Assembly (NCBI RefSeq): GCF_000427965.1
Contig: NZ_ATZA01000028.1
Location: 1 to 64,000 of the forward strand
Length of the DNA stretch: 64,000 nucleotides
Reading direction: 5' to 3'
From: Olivibacter sitiensis DSM 17696
GTDB lineage: Bacteria > Bacteroidota > Bacteroidia > Sphingobacteriales > Sphingobacteriaceae
Shown here in pieces: positions 25,234 through 33,905 of the stretch (position 1 is its first letter; the number at the start of each line of letters is the position of its first letter). The translations under genes were made by a program, and so were the position numbers. The notes under the pieces are model-generated. The model had not been told where the DNA came from and ran no database searches. It saw only the letters and a list, made by a program, of their open reading frames with translations.

Positions 25234-25266
25234 AAGCATTCTCCTTAATCGGGGAATGCTTTTTTA
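25234..25266 (+). terminator. Terminator of the cold-shock gene
   Basis: AAGCATTC/GAATGCTT stem extended by CC/GG, then six T. Confidence 0.8.
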
Positions 25267-25362
25267 GTTTATCGGCATAGGTAATCCCTGACTAAATCAA
25301 TTGGGCAATAAACAGTTTTTTTCAACCTTCACAGAACATACGGGCCAAATGGCAACAAAAAG

Positions 25363-26220
25363 ATGAAGCAATTAAAAATAACAGAATCCATTACCAATCG
25401 AGAAAGCAGGTCACTCAGCTTATACCTGACAGAGATAGGCAAGGTGGACTTACTTACGGCCCAGGACGAGGTGATCTTAACGCAAAAAATCAGGCAAGGG
25501 GATATTGTTGCTTTAGAGCGGCTCACGAAGGCCAATTTGAGGTTTGTGGTTTCTGTAGCCAAGCAGTATCAGCACCATGGCATGGTGCTGGGAGATCTTA
25601 TCAACGAGGGGAACGTGGGGCTCATAAAGGCGGCCACACGCTTTGACGAGACTAAAGGCTTCAAGTTTATCTCCTATGCCGTGTGGTGGATTAGGCAAAG
25701 TATCATCTCGGCTATAGCCAATCAGTCGCGTTCTATACGAATCCCCATCAATCAGATCGGAAACCTAAGTAAGATAAAAAAAATGCAATCGCAGCTGGAG
25801 CAGGAACTCGAGCGAGAACCCAGTCAGGAAGAACTTGCCACCTGTCTAGAAACCACAACGGAAAAGATTGCAACCACGCTAAATTATCAGGGAAGGCCAC
25901 TATCCTTTGATGCCCCTATGTCCAGTAGCGAAGATGGTACCTTGCTGGAAGTGATACAGAACAACGAGCCGGACACCGACGTATTACTCCTGAAGTCATC
26001 TTTAATCACTGAGCTGGAACGCGCCTTATCTATTTTGCCCGATAGGCAACAGGTTATTATAGCCATGCTTTATGGTCTGAAGCAATACGAACAGCATAGC
26101 CTGGAAGAAATAGCCTTTAAACTCCAGCTTACAAGGGAGCGCATCAGGCAGCTAAGGGAAAAGGCCTTATATACGCTAAGGCATTCTTCGTTCAGGCCCC
26201 TATTAGAAGCGTATTTGTAG
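25363..26220 (+). CDS. Sigma-70-family RNA polymerase sigma factor (RpoD paralogue)
   Basis: 285 residues, the size of Bacteroidota group 1/2 sigma factors. Conserved parts: region 1.2 SLYLTEIGKVDLLT near 20, region 2 NLRFVVSVAKQYQ, DLINEGNVGLIKAA and FKFISYAVWWIRQSI near 100-120, region 3, and region 4.2 LTRERIRQLREKAL near 250. It departs from the highly conserved primary factor in several places (IANQSRSIRIPINQIG, LYGLKQYEQHSLEEI), so I take it as a second, alternative sigma rather than the housekeeping RpoD. No anti-sigma gene is adjacent. Confidence 0.9.
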   Translation: MKQLKITESITNRESRSLSLYLTEIGKVDLLTAQDEVILTQKIRQGDIVALERLTKANLRFVVSVAKQYQHHGMVLGDLINEGNVGLIKAATRFDETKGFKFISYAVWWIRQSIISAIANQSRSIRIPINQIGNLSKIKKMQSQLEQELEREPSQEELATCLETTTEKIATTLNYQGRPLSFDAPMSSSEDGTLLEVIQNNEPDTDVLLLKSSLITELERALSILPDRQQVIIAMLYGLKQYEQHSLEEIAFKLQLTRERIRQLREKALYTLRHSSFRPLLEAYL

Positions 26221-26262
26221 CTTTTAAAGTCCTGCTGTGCTGGGAACGGACGCCTCTTTGCA

Positions 26263-26294
26263 TTTGGACTTACCGATTATTTCCTTTATCTTTA
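26263..26294 (+). promoter_or_regulatory. Promoter of the desaturase gene
   Basis: TTTG (26263-26266), 20 bases, then TATCTTTA (26287-26294), matching seven of eight positions of the -7 element. Transcription would begin near 26300, giving a leader of about 140 bases. Confidence 0.6.
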
Positions 26295-26308
26295 CGAAAG
26301 AAAGAAGG

Positions 26309-26339
26309 CCCCTATATAGGGGATTTGTCCCCAAAGGAC
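26309..26339 (+). promoter_or_regulatory. Leader with mutually exclusive hairpins
   Basis: CCCCTATATAGGGG (26309-26322) is a perfect palindrome. Its GGGG arm can instead pair with the following CCCC (26319-26332), and GTCC/GGAC (26327-26339) gives a third option. It lies in the transcribed leader of the desaturase gene and could switch between folds; this is inference. Confidence 0.4.
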
Positions 26340-26439
26340 ATGAAGTTGATGATGTATTGCGCGTAGTTTATTAAGTGGCACGGAAAACAGATTGACCATT
26401 CGCTATTCCAAGAGCCTCTTAGTATTAAAAATTACGGTC

Positions 26440-27516
26440 ATGCAATCAAAGTTAAAATTCACCAATTCAAACCGCTCCACGTTCTTCTCTACGGTACGTG
26501 AAAAGGTAGAAGCTTATTTCACGGAAAATGCCTTGCACAAATACGGCAACAAGGCTATGTGGGCAAAGGTAATTCTCTTCATGAGTGCCTTTGTGGTCAT
26601 TTACTCGCTCATACTTTCCAATCCATTCGGGAATGTCTGGGCGTTAATGTGCCTTGCGCTGTTGCTAGGTGCATGCAATGCATTTATTGGATTTAACATC
26701 AGCCACGACGCTCTGCACGGCTCGCTTTCCAAAAAACCGTGGCTCAACAAACTACTGGGATATACATTCCACCTCATCGGGGCAAATCCCTACATTTGGG
26801 ACAAAACGCACAACCAGGTGCATCACACTTACACCAACATTGCGGGCCACGACGAAGATTTGGACGCTGCAGGGCTCATCAGGCTATCGGACGATGATCC
26901 ATACAAGAAGATACACCGATTCCAACATCTCTATGCTTTTCCTTTATATGGTTTGGCTTCTCTTAACTGGGTTTTTAGGAAAGATTACCACAAGTTCTAT
27001 CGGAATATCAATTCCCGCCGGCAAAAACATCCCAAAATAGAGTATTTCAACCTCTATTTCTTCAAGTTTTTGCATCTCTTTCTTTTTCTCTTCTTACCTA
27101 TTCTGGTGCTCGATATCAGTTGGTGGCAGGTGTTGATCGGCTTTATCGCCATGCATGCAACCGAGGGCTTGGTAATGGGTCTGGTCTTCCAGCTTGCCCA
27201 TGTAGTGGAAGGCACTGATTTCCCGGAACCCACGGCCGAAGGGCAAATAGAAAACGTATGGGCTGAACACCAAATGCGCACTACGGCCAACTTCTCTTCG
27301 AGCAGCAAACTGGCATCTTTCTTCCTCGGTGGGCTCAATAGGCAAATAGAACATCATTTATTTCCCAAAATCTGCCACATCCACTACCCTGCCATTTCAA
27401 AGATCATCAAAGCAACAGCACAAGCATATCAACTGCCCTATTTAGAAAACCGCACTTTTTTCAGTGCGTTGCTATCGCATTACCATATTCTAAAGAGTTT
27501 TAGCACAGCTAGCTAG
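26440..27516 (+). CDS. Membrane fatty acid desaturase
   Basis: 358-residue di-iron desaturase of the acyl-lipid/linoleoyl-CoA type. Three His clusters: HDALH near 89, HNQVHH near 126 and QIEHHLFP near 304. Hydrophobic pairs lie near 45-85 and 200-250. The enzyme would introduce a double bond into membrane acyl chains at the inner membrane, fitting a cold- or fluidity-response role near the csp and helicase genes. The frame opens at a TTG at 26392; ATG at 26440 (MQSKLKF) is preferred. Confidence 0.9.
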   Translation: MQSKLKFTNSNRSTFFSTVREKVEAYFTENALHKYGNKAMWAKVILFMSAFVVIYSLILSNPFGNVWALMCLALLLGACNAFIGFNISHDALHGSLSKKPWLNKLLGYTFHLIGANPYIWDKTHNQVHHTYTNIAGHDEDLDAAGLIRLSDDDPYKKIHRFQHLYAFPLYGLASLNWVFRKDYHKFYRNINSRRQKHPKIEYFNLYFFKFLHLFLFLFLPILVLDISWWQVLIGFIAMHATEGLVMGLVFQLAHVVEGTDFPEPTAEGQIENVWAEHQMRTTANFSSSSKLASFFLGGLNRQIEHHLFPKICHIHYPAISKIIKATAQAYQLPYLENRTFFSALLSHYHILKSFSTAS

Positions 27517-27521
27517 TAGGG

Positions 27522-27556
27522 CAAAAAAAATGCAGGAATAATAATCCTGCATTTTT
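27522..27556. terminator. Bidirectional terminator
   Basis: Perfect ATGCAGGA/TCCTGCAT stem with a 7-base loop, eight A before and five T after, between convergent genes. Confidence 0.8.
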
Positions 27557-27572
27557 CACCTTTGATTGTCAT

Positions 27573-28034
27573 CTAAACCTGCGCATCTCGCAGATCGCGG
27601 ATTTTATCATGCCCTTTCAATTGTTCATCGGCTTGCTTCCTCAAAAGCTCTTGCACCTCGGCAGGAAAACTCGTAGCCTCTGTCAAGGCATCGCGATATG
27701 CTTTTTTGCTAGCATCCTCACCCCGCTCGCATTCTTCCAATACAGCCTTTCTATCCTTGCCGGTAAAGGTCGTTTTGATATCAATCCACGCACGGTGCAA
27801 CTTGCCTGCTGCCGTAGTTCCTTCTTCTGGCAATTCGTGCCCATAGTGAGCCACTGCTTCCGAAAGTTCTTTATTAAATTGCTTCGTCTGAATGACATAA
27901 TATTCAAACAAGGCTTTTAAATCGGCATCGGTCCACTCGGTATCCTCCAAAGCGGTTTGATAGCCTTTGATCCTGTCATTATTAATCTGGATCAAATCAT
28001 TGAGCACATCGGCTACTTTTTCTACTGTTTCCAT
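27573..28034 (-). CDS. PA2169-family four-helix-bundle protein (DUF2383)
   Basis: 153-residue all-helical ferritin-like protein (VEKVADVLNDLIQINNDRIKGYQTALED near the start, later ALFEYYVIQTKQFNKEL). The family is of unknown function and often stress-associated; Glu and His residues that could bind metal are spaced as in such bundles. No signal peptide; cytoplasmic. A terminator lies downstream. Upstream is a 567-base gap with structured sequence. Confidence 0.87.
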   Translation of the reverse strand: METVEKVADVLNDLIQINNDRIKGYQTALEDTEWTDADLKALFEYYVIQTKQFNKELSEAVAHYGHELPEEGTTAAGKLHRAWIDIKTTFTGKDRKAVLEECERGEDASKKAYRDALTEATSFPAEVQELLRKQADEQLKGHDKIRDLRDAQV

Positions 28035-28252
28035 AAGATAGATAGTTAGATAATTTGTATAAAAAAGAACAGGTTATGTAACCAAAGGTTTGAGCAAAAT
28101 TCAAATAATCAAAATCATTGCAATCTTCAAGTATTAAGTCCTAGTAAACGCCCATTACCGTGCAAAGCAGAAATTTTAAAAAAGAAATTTTAAAAAAAAA
28201 ACACTTTCGCTGTCGCATTTACGGAGAGCAACTCGTTTCGTTAAAATAAACA

Positions 28253-28295
28253 AAAGGACAAGATATGGCAGAACATGCCGTTAGTTGTGTCCTTT
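28253..28295 (+). ncRNA. Candidate structured RNA element, part 1
   Basis: AAAGGACA pairs perfectly with TGTCCTTT across 27 bases that contain an inner GGCA/TGCC hairpin. No known RNA family was recognised. Transcription is not shown. Confidence 0.3.
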
Positions 28296-28427
28296 GCTAA
28301 AAAAAACAGAACGATAAACTCCGTGCAGAAACATCGGACTCTTTTTGTTTGAAAATGCATTTAATAGTAAAAGCACTGACAATTACTGGTTTTTGCTTTT
28401 TACTTTTTAATAAAGAAGGTTGATTGA

Positions 28428-28486
28428 TGTCCATCGCATCCCCAAATGATGGACAGCCGCCCTGCCCCATGGGGCGGCTTTTTTTA
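28428..28486 (+). terminator. Tandem hairpins with strong terminator, no preceding gene
   Basis: TGTCCATC/GATGGACA is followed at once by AGCCGCC/GGCGGCT and seven T. It is a textbook intrinsic terminator about 115 bases before the helicase start, and it would end an unknown transcript from the intergenic region. Confidence 0.75.
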
Positions 28487-28523
28487 TTACACCGAAACAC
28501 ACACAAAAGAAAAATAAAAAATA

Positions 28524-28554
28524 TTTGCATTTACAAAAAATAACCGTACCTTTG
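28524..28554 (+). promoter_or_regulatory. Promoter of the DEAD-box helicase gene
   Basis: TTTG (28524-28527), 19 bases, TACCTTTG (28547-28554): a perfect Bacteroidota housekeeping promoter. Start near 28560, about 40 bases of leader. Confidence 0.75.
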
Positions 28555-28601
28555 CCCACGTTTTAGACAATGTAGTCTAAAATCGTTTTTTAAAATATTT
28601 C

Positions 28602-30401
28602 ATGAACCCATTTAGTCAATTGGGACTCCGTCATGATATTGTTAATGCCTTAACAGAAATAGGTTTCGAGAAACCTACCCAGATCCAGGAACAAGCCATT
28701 CCTGTACTCCTTTCAGGCAGCAGCGATTTTGTCGGATTAGCCCAAACCGGTACCGGTAAAACCGCAGCATTTGGCCTGCCTTTGTTAGAATTGTTAGACT
28801 TTTCGGAAAACTCGCCTCAAGCACTGATTTTGTGCCCAACGCGTGAGCTTTGCCTGCAAATCGCTAACGATCTTAAGAATTTTTCTAGAAACATCAATGA
28901 TGTAAACATCGTAGCAGTATACGGTGGCGCAAGCATCAGCGATCAATTGCGTCAGATCCGTCGCGGTGTGCAAATTGTAGTTGCCACCCCAGGACGTATG
29001 CTGGACATCATTGGTCGTAAAGCGATTGATTTCTCAGGAGTACGTTATGTAGTATTGGACGAAGCCGACGAAATGTTGAACATGGGCTTCCAAGAAGACA
29101 TTAATGATATTTTGTCCACTACTCCCGACGAGAAGAAAACATGGCTTTTCTCTGCTACCATGCCAGCCGAAGTGCGTCGTATAGCCAAAAACTATATGAC
29201 AGACCCACATGAGCTGACAGTTGGCACCAAGAACACAGGCAACAGCAATATTGAGCACCATTATTACGTGGTGCGTCCTAGAGACAAGTTTGCCGCATTT
29301 AAACGTATCGTAGACATCAATCCAGATATTTTTGGTATTGTGTTCTGCCGTACCAAAATCGAGACGCAAGAAATTGCCGAAGCACTTATCAAAGACGGTT
29401 ATAATGCCGATGCCCTTCACGGCGACCTTTCGCAACAACAACGCGACAAGGTAATGAAACGCTATCGCGACCGCAGTCTACAATTGTTGATTGCAACCGA
29501 CGTAGCTGCCAGGGGTATCGATGTAAACGATGTAACGCACGTAATTAATTTCTCTCTTCCAGATGAGATTGAAAATTACACTCACCGAAGCGGACGTACT
29601 GCCCGTGCAGGGAAAAAAGGTATTTCCATCGCCTTGGTAACACCAAAAGAAGCTGGAAAAATCCGTCACATCGAACGTGTTATCGGCAAGGAATTTATCA
29701 AATCTACAATACCTACAGGTATCGAAGTGTGCGAGAAACAATTGTTCTCTATCATAGATAAGGTAAAATCTGTCGAAGTAAACGAAGAGCAAATCAATCA
29801 GTTCTTGCCAAAGATCGAGGAAGCTTTCCAAGATTTCAGCAAGGAAGACGTGATCAAACATCTTGCTTCATTGGAATTCAACCGTTTCTTGAATTACTAT
29901 AACGGGGCTCAAGATCTGAATTCTAACGAATCTGAAGGTCGTGGTAGAGACCGTGACCGCAGCGATCGTGGTGACCGCGGTTCCAGAGGAGATCGTTATG
30001 GTCGTGAAGGTGGAGCACAAGCTGGCTTTTCACGGATATTCGTCAACCTTGGTTCCGTAGACAACTTTGACCGTGGCAGCATGTTGGGCTTTATCTGTGA
30101 TAATGCTCAAATAAGCGGAAAAGTAGTTGGAAAAATCGATATCAAAGGTGTTTTCTCCTTCTTCGAAGTGGAAAGCGACATGGCAGAGAAAGTTTTCAAC
30201 AACTTCAAAGACGTGGATTTCAAAGGACGCCAAGTGCGCTTAGAACCCGCTGGCGACCGTGAAGGCGGAAGCGGCGACAGAGGCGGACGTTCTAGAGAAG
30301 GAAGACGTGGTGGCCGTGAAAGAGCCTCTGAGCACCAAGGTGGTTTCAGGGACTTTTCCGGAAAACGCCGCGAACGCAGAAGCGAGAAAAAACGCTGGTA
30401 G
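28602..30401 (+). CDS. DEAD-box RNA helicase with DbpA-type C-terminal domain
   Basis: 599-residue ATP-dependent RNA helicase of the DeaD/CsdA group. Q motif FEKPTQIQEQAIP near 24, motif I AQTGTGKT near 47, motif Ia PTRELCLQI, motif II DEAD near 153, SAT, and motif VI HRSGRTAR near 330. After a linker come an RG/DR-rich stretch (about 446-470), a DbpA-like RNA-binding domain (GFSRIFVNLGSVDNF, about 475-560) and a basic RG-rich tail. Expected to act in ribosome assembly and RNA unwinding in the cold. Single-gene unit with strong promoter and terminator. Confidence 0.95.
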   Translation: MNPFSQLGLRHDIVNALTEIGFEKPTQIQEQAIPVLLSGSSDFVGLAQTGTGKTAAFGLPLLELLDFSENSPQALILCPTRELCLQIANDLKNFSRNINDVNIVAVYGGASISDQLRQIRRGVQIVVATPGRMLDIIGRKAIDFSGVRYVVLDEADEMLNMGFQEDINDILSTTPDEKKTWLFSATMPAEVRRIAKNYMTDPHELTVGTKNTGNSNIEHHYYVVRPRDKFAAFKRIVDINPDIFGIVFCRTKIETQEIAEALIKDGYNADALHGDLSQQQRDKVMKRYRDRSLQLLIATDVAARGIDVNDVTHVINFSLPDEIENYTHRSGRTARAGKKGISIALVTPKEAGKIRHIERVIGKEFIKSTIPTGIEVCEKQLFSIIDKVKSVEVNEEQINQFLPKIEEAFQDFSKEDVIKHLASLEFNRFLNYYNGAQDLNSNESEGRGRDRDRSDRGDRGSRGDRYGREGGAQAGFSRIFVNLGSVDNFDRGSMLGFICDNAQISGKVVGKIDIKGVFSFFEVESDMAEKVFNNFKDVDFKGRQVRLEPAGDREGGSGDRGGRSREGRRGGRERASEHQGGFRDFSGKRRERRSEKKRW

Positions 30402-30402
30402 T

Positions 30403-30442
30403 TATTGAGACATCAGATATGAGACCTAAGATATAAGACGTC
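30403..30442. repeat. TGAGAC-type low-complexity repeat
   Basis: ATTGAGAC, ATATGAGAC and ATATAAGAC follow each other closely, sharing AGATATGAGAC with the repeat at 16306-16333. Confidence 0.5.
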
Positions 30443-30467
30443 GAAAATCGGATGGATAGATAATACA

Positions 30468-30504
30468 AAAGCCCCGCACCTTAATGGATGCGGGGCTTTG
30501 TTTG
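30468..30504. terminator. Bidirectional terminator of helicase and ggt
   Basis: Perfect 11-bp stem AAAGCCCCGCA/TGCGGGGCTTT with a 10-base loop and T-rich flanks on both strands, between convergent genes. Confidence 0.85.
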
Positions 30505-30575
30505 TTTATATAGCGAAAGGATTCTGCAAAGCCTTAACTTGTATTTACAACTTATTACTTAACCTATATAACTCT

Positions 30576-32303
30576 CTAATACCCTACAATAGTATCATCT
30601 CCCCTATGATCTGCTCCTCCTTCCAGTGTACCATCGGCCTTCACCAATATGGCATCTACCCTACCTATATTACCTCGCTGGACAAATTGATAACCCTTGG
30701 CTTCCAATCTTGCCCTTACATCCTCGGCAATTGCCTCCTTCTCGGGCTGGATATTGTCTGGAAGCCATTGATGATGAAAGCGCGGGGCGCTGACGGCTTC
30801 TTGCATTCCCATCCCAAAATCGACCACATTCAAAATCACCTGAAAAACGGAAGTAATGATCGTGGAACCACCAGGAGTTCCCACTACCATCAATAATTTG
30901 CCGTCTTTGGTCACTATGGTTGGGGTCATGGCACTCAACATACGCTTGTTAGCTTCTATGGCATTGGCTTTGCCCCCCAAAAGCCCGTACAGATTGGGTA
31001 CACCAGGCTTCATGGAAAAATCGTCCATTTCATCGTTCAACAAAAACCCCGCACCTTTCACCACTACGAGTGATCCATAAGAGTTGTTCAATGTCGTGGT
31101 AATAGCCACCGCATTGCCATCTTTGTCCACTACGGAAAAATGGGTCGTTTCCTCACTTTCATATCCAACAGGTTTTCCATGCGAAACGGACTCGCTAGAT
31201 GTAGCTCTTTCAAAACTGATATCCTGCATGCGGGCATGGATGTAATTGCTATCAAGCAGCCCAGCCAAGGGAACTGGATAAAAATCGGCATCGCCATAAT
31301 GCTCCGCCCTATCGGCATATACCCTTCTTTCGGCTTCCACCATCACCTGCACAGTCGAATCTTGCTGAAATCCCCAATGCGACAAGGGATACGGTTCTAC
31401 AGACTTGAGCAAAGAAAGCAACGCAATTCCGCCGCTGCTAGAAGGAGGCATAGACACCACGTGGTAGCCGCGATAGTCATTGGCAACAGGTTCCCGCCAT
31501 TTGGCCTCGTAGTTTTTCAAGTCTTCCAAACTAATGATACCGCCATTATCTTTCATTTCACGAACCAACAACTTCGCTACCTTGCCTTCGTAAAAGCCCC
31601 TCCTACCCTTAGACTGTATACGCTTCATGGTCTTTGCCAATTCCTTTTGTATCAACAAATCCCCGGCTTTCCAATCGGCTTTCTCATTAATCAATGCCGT
31701 ACCATGAGAATTAAATCGCTTGAAAGACTCTTTTCTCCTATTCAGCTCATTGGCCTGCATTTCTGTAAGCGGGAAGCCTTTTCGGGCCAAATCAACGGCT
31801 GGTTGCAATAAATCTTTCCAAAGTAGTTTTCCGTAGCGTTCGTGTGCTTTTACCATACCATCTACAGAACCAGGCACCCCAACAGCTAGATGTCCATCCA
31901 AACTGAGTCTGCTGACGGGCTCTCCCGTTTCATCGAGGTACATGTCCCTAGTGGCCATGCCTGGTGCCTTTTCCCTGAAATCTAGTGCAGCATATTCATT
32001 TTGCGAAGAACGAAAAACCATAAACCCACCGCCACCGATATTTCCTGCATTGGGATAAACCACGGCAAGCGCAAACTTCACGGCGATGGCAGCATCCACC
32101 GCATTCCCCCCTTTTTTCAATACGTCTATACCTACTTGCGAAGCAATGGGATGGGCAGAAACCACCATGCCATTGCGATAGGCCGTGTCTTGCTTCGCGT
32201 AGGCGAATTGGCATAGGGCTATGCCTAAAAGCAAGATGACTATGGAACGGTTGAAACAGGGTACCTTAATGCAAAAAATGCTAATTTGTCTGGGTTTGAC
32301 CAT
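30576..32303 (-). CDS. ggt: Gamma-glutamyltransferase
   Basis: Periplasmic N-terminal-nucleophile hydrolase that cleaves glutathione and other gamma-glutamyl compounds. 575 residues: signal segment ending near CQFAYAKQD, large-subunit start GMVVSAHPIASQVG, the conserved GGNAVDAAIA, and the self-cleavage site with nucleophile Thr in EETTHFSVVDKDG near 385, followed by the small subunit with GAGFLLNDEMDDF and GTPGGSTIITSV. Length fits the family. Start is an ATG at 32303; no partner gene. Confidence 0.95.
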   Translation of the reverse strand: MVKPRQISIFCIKVPCFNRSIVILLLGIALCQFAYAKQDTAYRNGMVVSAHPIASQVGIDVLKKGGNAVDAAIAVKFALAVVYPNAGNIGGGGFMVFRSSQNEYAALDFREKAPGMATRDMYLDETGEPVSRLSLDGHLAVGVPGSVDGMVKAHERYGKLLWKDLLQPAVDLARKGFPLTEMQANELNRRKESFKRFNSHGTALINEKADWKAGDLLIQKELAKTMKRIQSKGRRGFYEGKVAKLLVREMKDNGGIISLEDLKNYEAKWREPVANDYRGYHVVSMPPSSSGGIALLSLLKSVEPYPLSHWGFQQDSTVQVMVEAERRVYADRAEHYGDADFYPVPLAGLLDSNYIHARMQDISFERATSSESVSHGKPVGYESEETTHFSVVDKDGNAVAITTTLNNSYGSLVVVKGAGFLLNDEMDDFSMKPGVPNLYGLLGGKANAIEANKRMLSAMTPTIVTKDGKLLMVVGTPGGSTIITSVFQVILNVVDFGMGMQEAVSAPRFHHQWLPDNIQPEKEAIAEDVRARLEAKGYQFVQRGNIGRVDAILVKADGTLEGGADHRGDDTIVGY

Positions 32304-32372
32304 ATTGTTTATGTTTATACCCGCAAATTAGCATATAAAATAAAAACTCTGAAATAAAAAAGGAAAATAAGC

Positions 32373-33731
32373 CTATACAAAGGCGCTCATACCCGTAATG
32401 GCACGACCTACGATAAGTGAATTGATTTCCTTGGTACCTTCATAGGAGTATATCGCTTCGGCATCCGCCACAAACCGAGCTACATCATATTCGAGCAAAA
32501 TACCGTTACCGCCCATCACTTCCCTCGCCTGACTAACAATATCTCGTGTGCGCAGGCTACAGAAGACCTTGGCAAGGGAGGCGTGCTCATCCTTCAGCTT
32601 ACCTTCGTCCTGTAGTTCGGAGAGCCTGAATACCAAGGTCTGCATAGCCGTCAAATTGGACAGCATCTCCACCAGGTGGTTTTGGATGAGCTGAAAGGAG
32701 GCAATAGGCTTGCCAAACTGCTCCCTTTTTCGGGTATAGTCCAGTGCGCTTTCATAGGCTCCCCTAGCGCAACCCACCGCCATCCAGGCCACGCCCGCAC
32801 GCGTCATACGCAGTACGTTAGCCGTATCTTTAAAGGAATGGGCCTTTTGGAGCCTGTCAGACTCCTTGATGAGGCAATCCTTGAGCGTGATGAGCCCGTT
32901 CTGCACGATCCGCAGGGCCATCTTTCCCTTTATCTTTTCTACTTCGAAACCAGGGGTACCTTTGCGTAATAAAAAACCCTTTACTTGACCATCATCTATG
33001 TCTCTGGCCCATATAATGATGACATCGGCAAAGGTAGCATTGCCTATCCATTTCTTCTGTCCATTGAGAACCCAGCCTTCTTCTGTTTTCCTGCAGGTTG
33101 TTGTCAATCCGCCAGCGGCTCCCGAGCCCACTTCCGGCTCCGTAAGGCCAAAGGCGCCGATGACCTGCAGTTTATTCATGGCTGGCAGCCATTCCTGTTT
33201 CTGTTCTTCCGAACCGCACAGGTAAATGGAACCCATGGCCAATCCGCTCTGCACGCCGAAAAATGTAGCAATGGATGCGTCTACCCTAGCCATCTCCATG
33301 GCCAATATGCCTTCCATCAAAAAGGATCTGTTCGGACATCCATAGCCATTGTAAGTGATACCCGCCAAGCCCAATTCGCCAAACTTGGGAATCAGCTCAT
33401 GGGGGAATTCATCGCGCAACCAATAGTGGTTGACCAAAGGCTTCACTTCTTTCTCCATAAACTCGCGAATTTTCAGCTGTAGTGCCTTGTCCTCGTCACT
33501 CAATCTATCCTGAAGCTCGTAAAAATCGCCATTTATTTCGGGCAAAGGCTTTTTCTTACCAGGGCCCTCCATCATCTTCATCAAGCCCTTGAGTTGATTG
33601 TCGTCCAGCTTGCTGAAACCGTCCATCACTTTGGCGAGGTCCACTTTTTGGGAAATTTTTGCAAGTTGGTCAAAGTCTAGGTTCTTAAGCAGGTTCAGCC
33701 CACTCTTTATTTTCGAAAATGCGTTAGCCAT
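32373..33731 (-). CDS. Acyl-CoA dehydrogenase (glutaryl-CoA dehydrogenase-like)
   Basis: 452-residue FAD-dependent dehydrogenase. After an unusual N-terminal lead of about 75 residues come the standard domains: IGAFGLTEPEVGSGAAG near 200, WVLNGQKKWIGNATFAD near 225, helical C-domain REQFGKPIASFQLIQNHL near 345, and the catalytic Glu region SYEGTKEINSLIVGRAITG near 430. It is closest to glutaryl-CoA and short-chain peroxisomal-type enzymes; role in amino-acid or fatty-acid breakdown. The frame extends to 33815, but ATG at 33731 (MANAFSKIK) is preferred. Confidence 0.92.
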   Translation of the reverse strand: MANAFSKIKSGLNLLKNLDFDQLAKISQKVDLAKVMDGFSKLDDNQLKGLMKMMEGPGKKKPLPEINGDFYELQDRLSDEDKALQLKIREFMEKEVKPLVNHYWLRDEFPHELIPKFGELGLAGITYNGYGCPNRSFLMEGILAMEMARVDASIATFFGVQSGLAMGSIYLCGSEEQKQEWLPAMNKLQVIGAFGLTEPEVGSGAAGGLTTTCRKTEEGWVLNGQKKWIGNATFADVIIIWARDIDDGQVKGFLLRKGTPGFEVEKIKGKMALRIVQNGLITLKDCLIKESDRLQKAHSFKDTANVLRMTRAGVAWMAVGCARGAYESALDYTRKREQFGKPIASFQLIQNHLVEMLSNLTAMQTLVFRLSELQDEGKLKDEHASLAKVFCSLRTRDIVSQAREVMGGNGILLEYDVARFVADAEAIYSYEGTKEINSLIVGRAITGMSAFV

Positions 33732-33905
33732 ATCAAATTGGTTTTGTTCAGTAACACTTAAAACAAGAAAGGGATGCAAGTGTTTGTTTTTATGGCTTTC
33801 TCTATCTATGTGCATGAGAGATGATAGAGGGCGTACAGCATAATATAAAACCGAGATTTGTCATACAGGCCTGCGGGTTGGCATAGTATAAACCAATATT
33901 TTGGA

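Larger units (their letters stand above)
28035..28601 (+). other. Long structured intergenic region before the helicase
   Basis: 567 bases without a convincing gene. It holds a tandem GAAATTTTAAAAAA repeat (about 28168-28197), a nested hairpin at 28253-28295, a pair of hairpins ending in a strong terminator at 28428-28486, and the helicase promoter at 28524-28554. The terminator has no gene before it on its strand, so an independent small RNA or an attenuated leader upstream of the helicase promoter is possible. Confidence 0.5.

Noticed and set aside
26374-26389. Sigma-54 site before the desaturase gene
   Set aside because: GTGGCACGG begins like a -24 box, but no TTGC follows at the right distance.
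28297-28530. 77-codon reverse frame in the region before the helicase
   Set aside because: It crosses the strong terminator and the helicase promoter, and the translation looks random.
30498-30896. 132-codon forward frame overlapping the ggt 3' end
   Set aside because: Antisense to conserved ggt sequence and starts inside a terminator tail.
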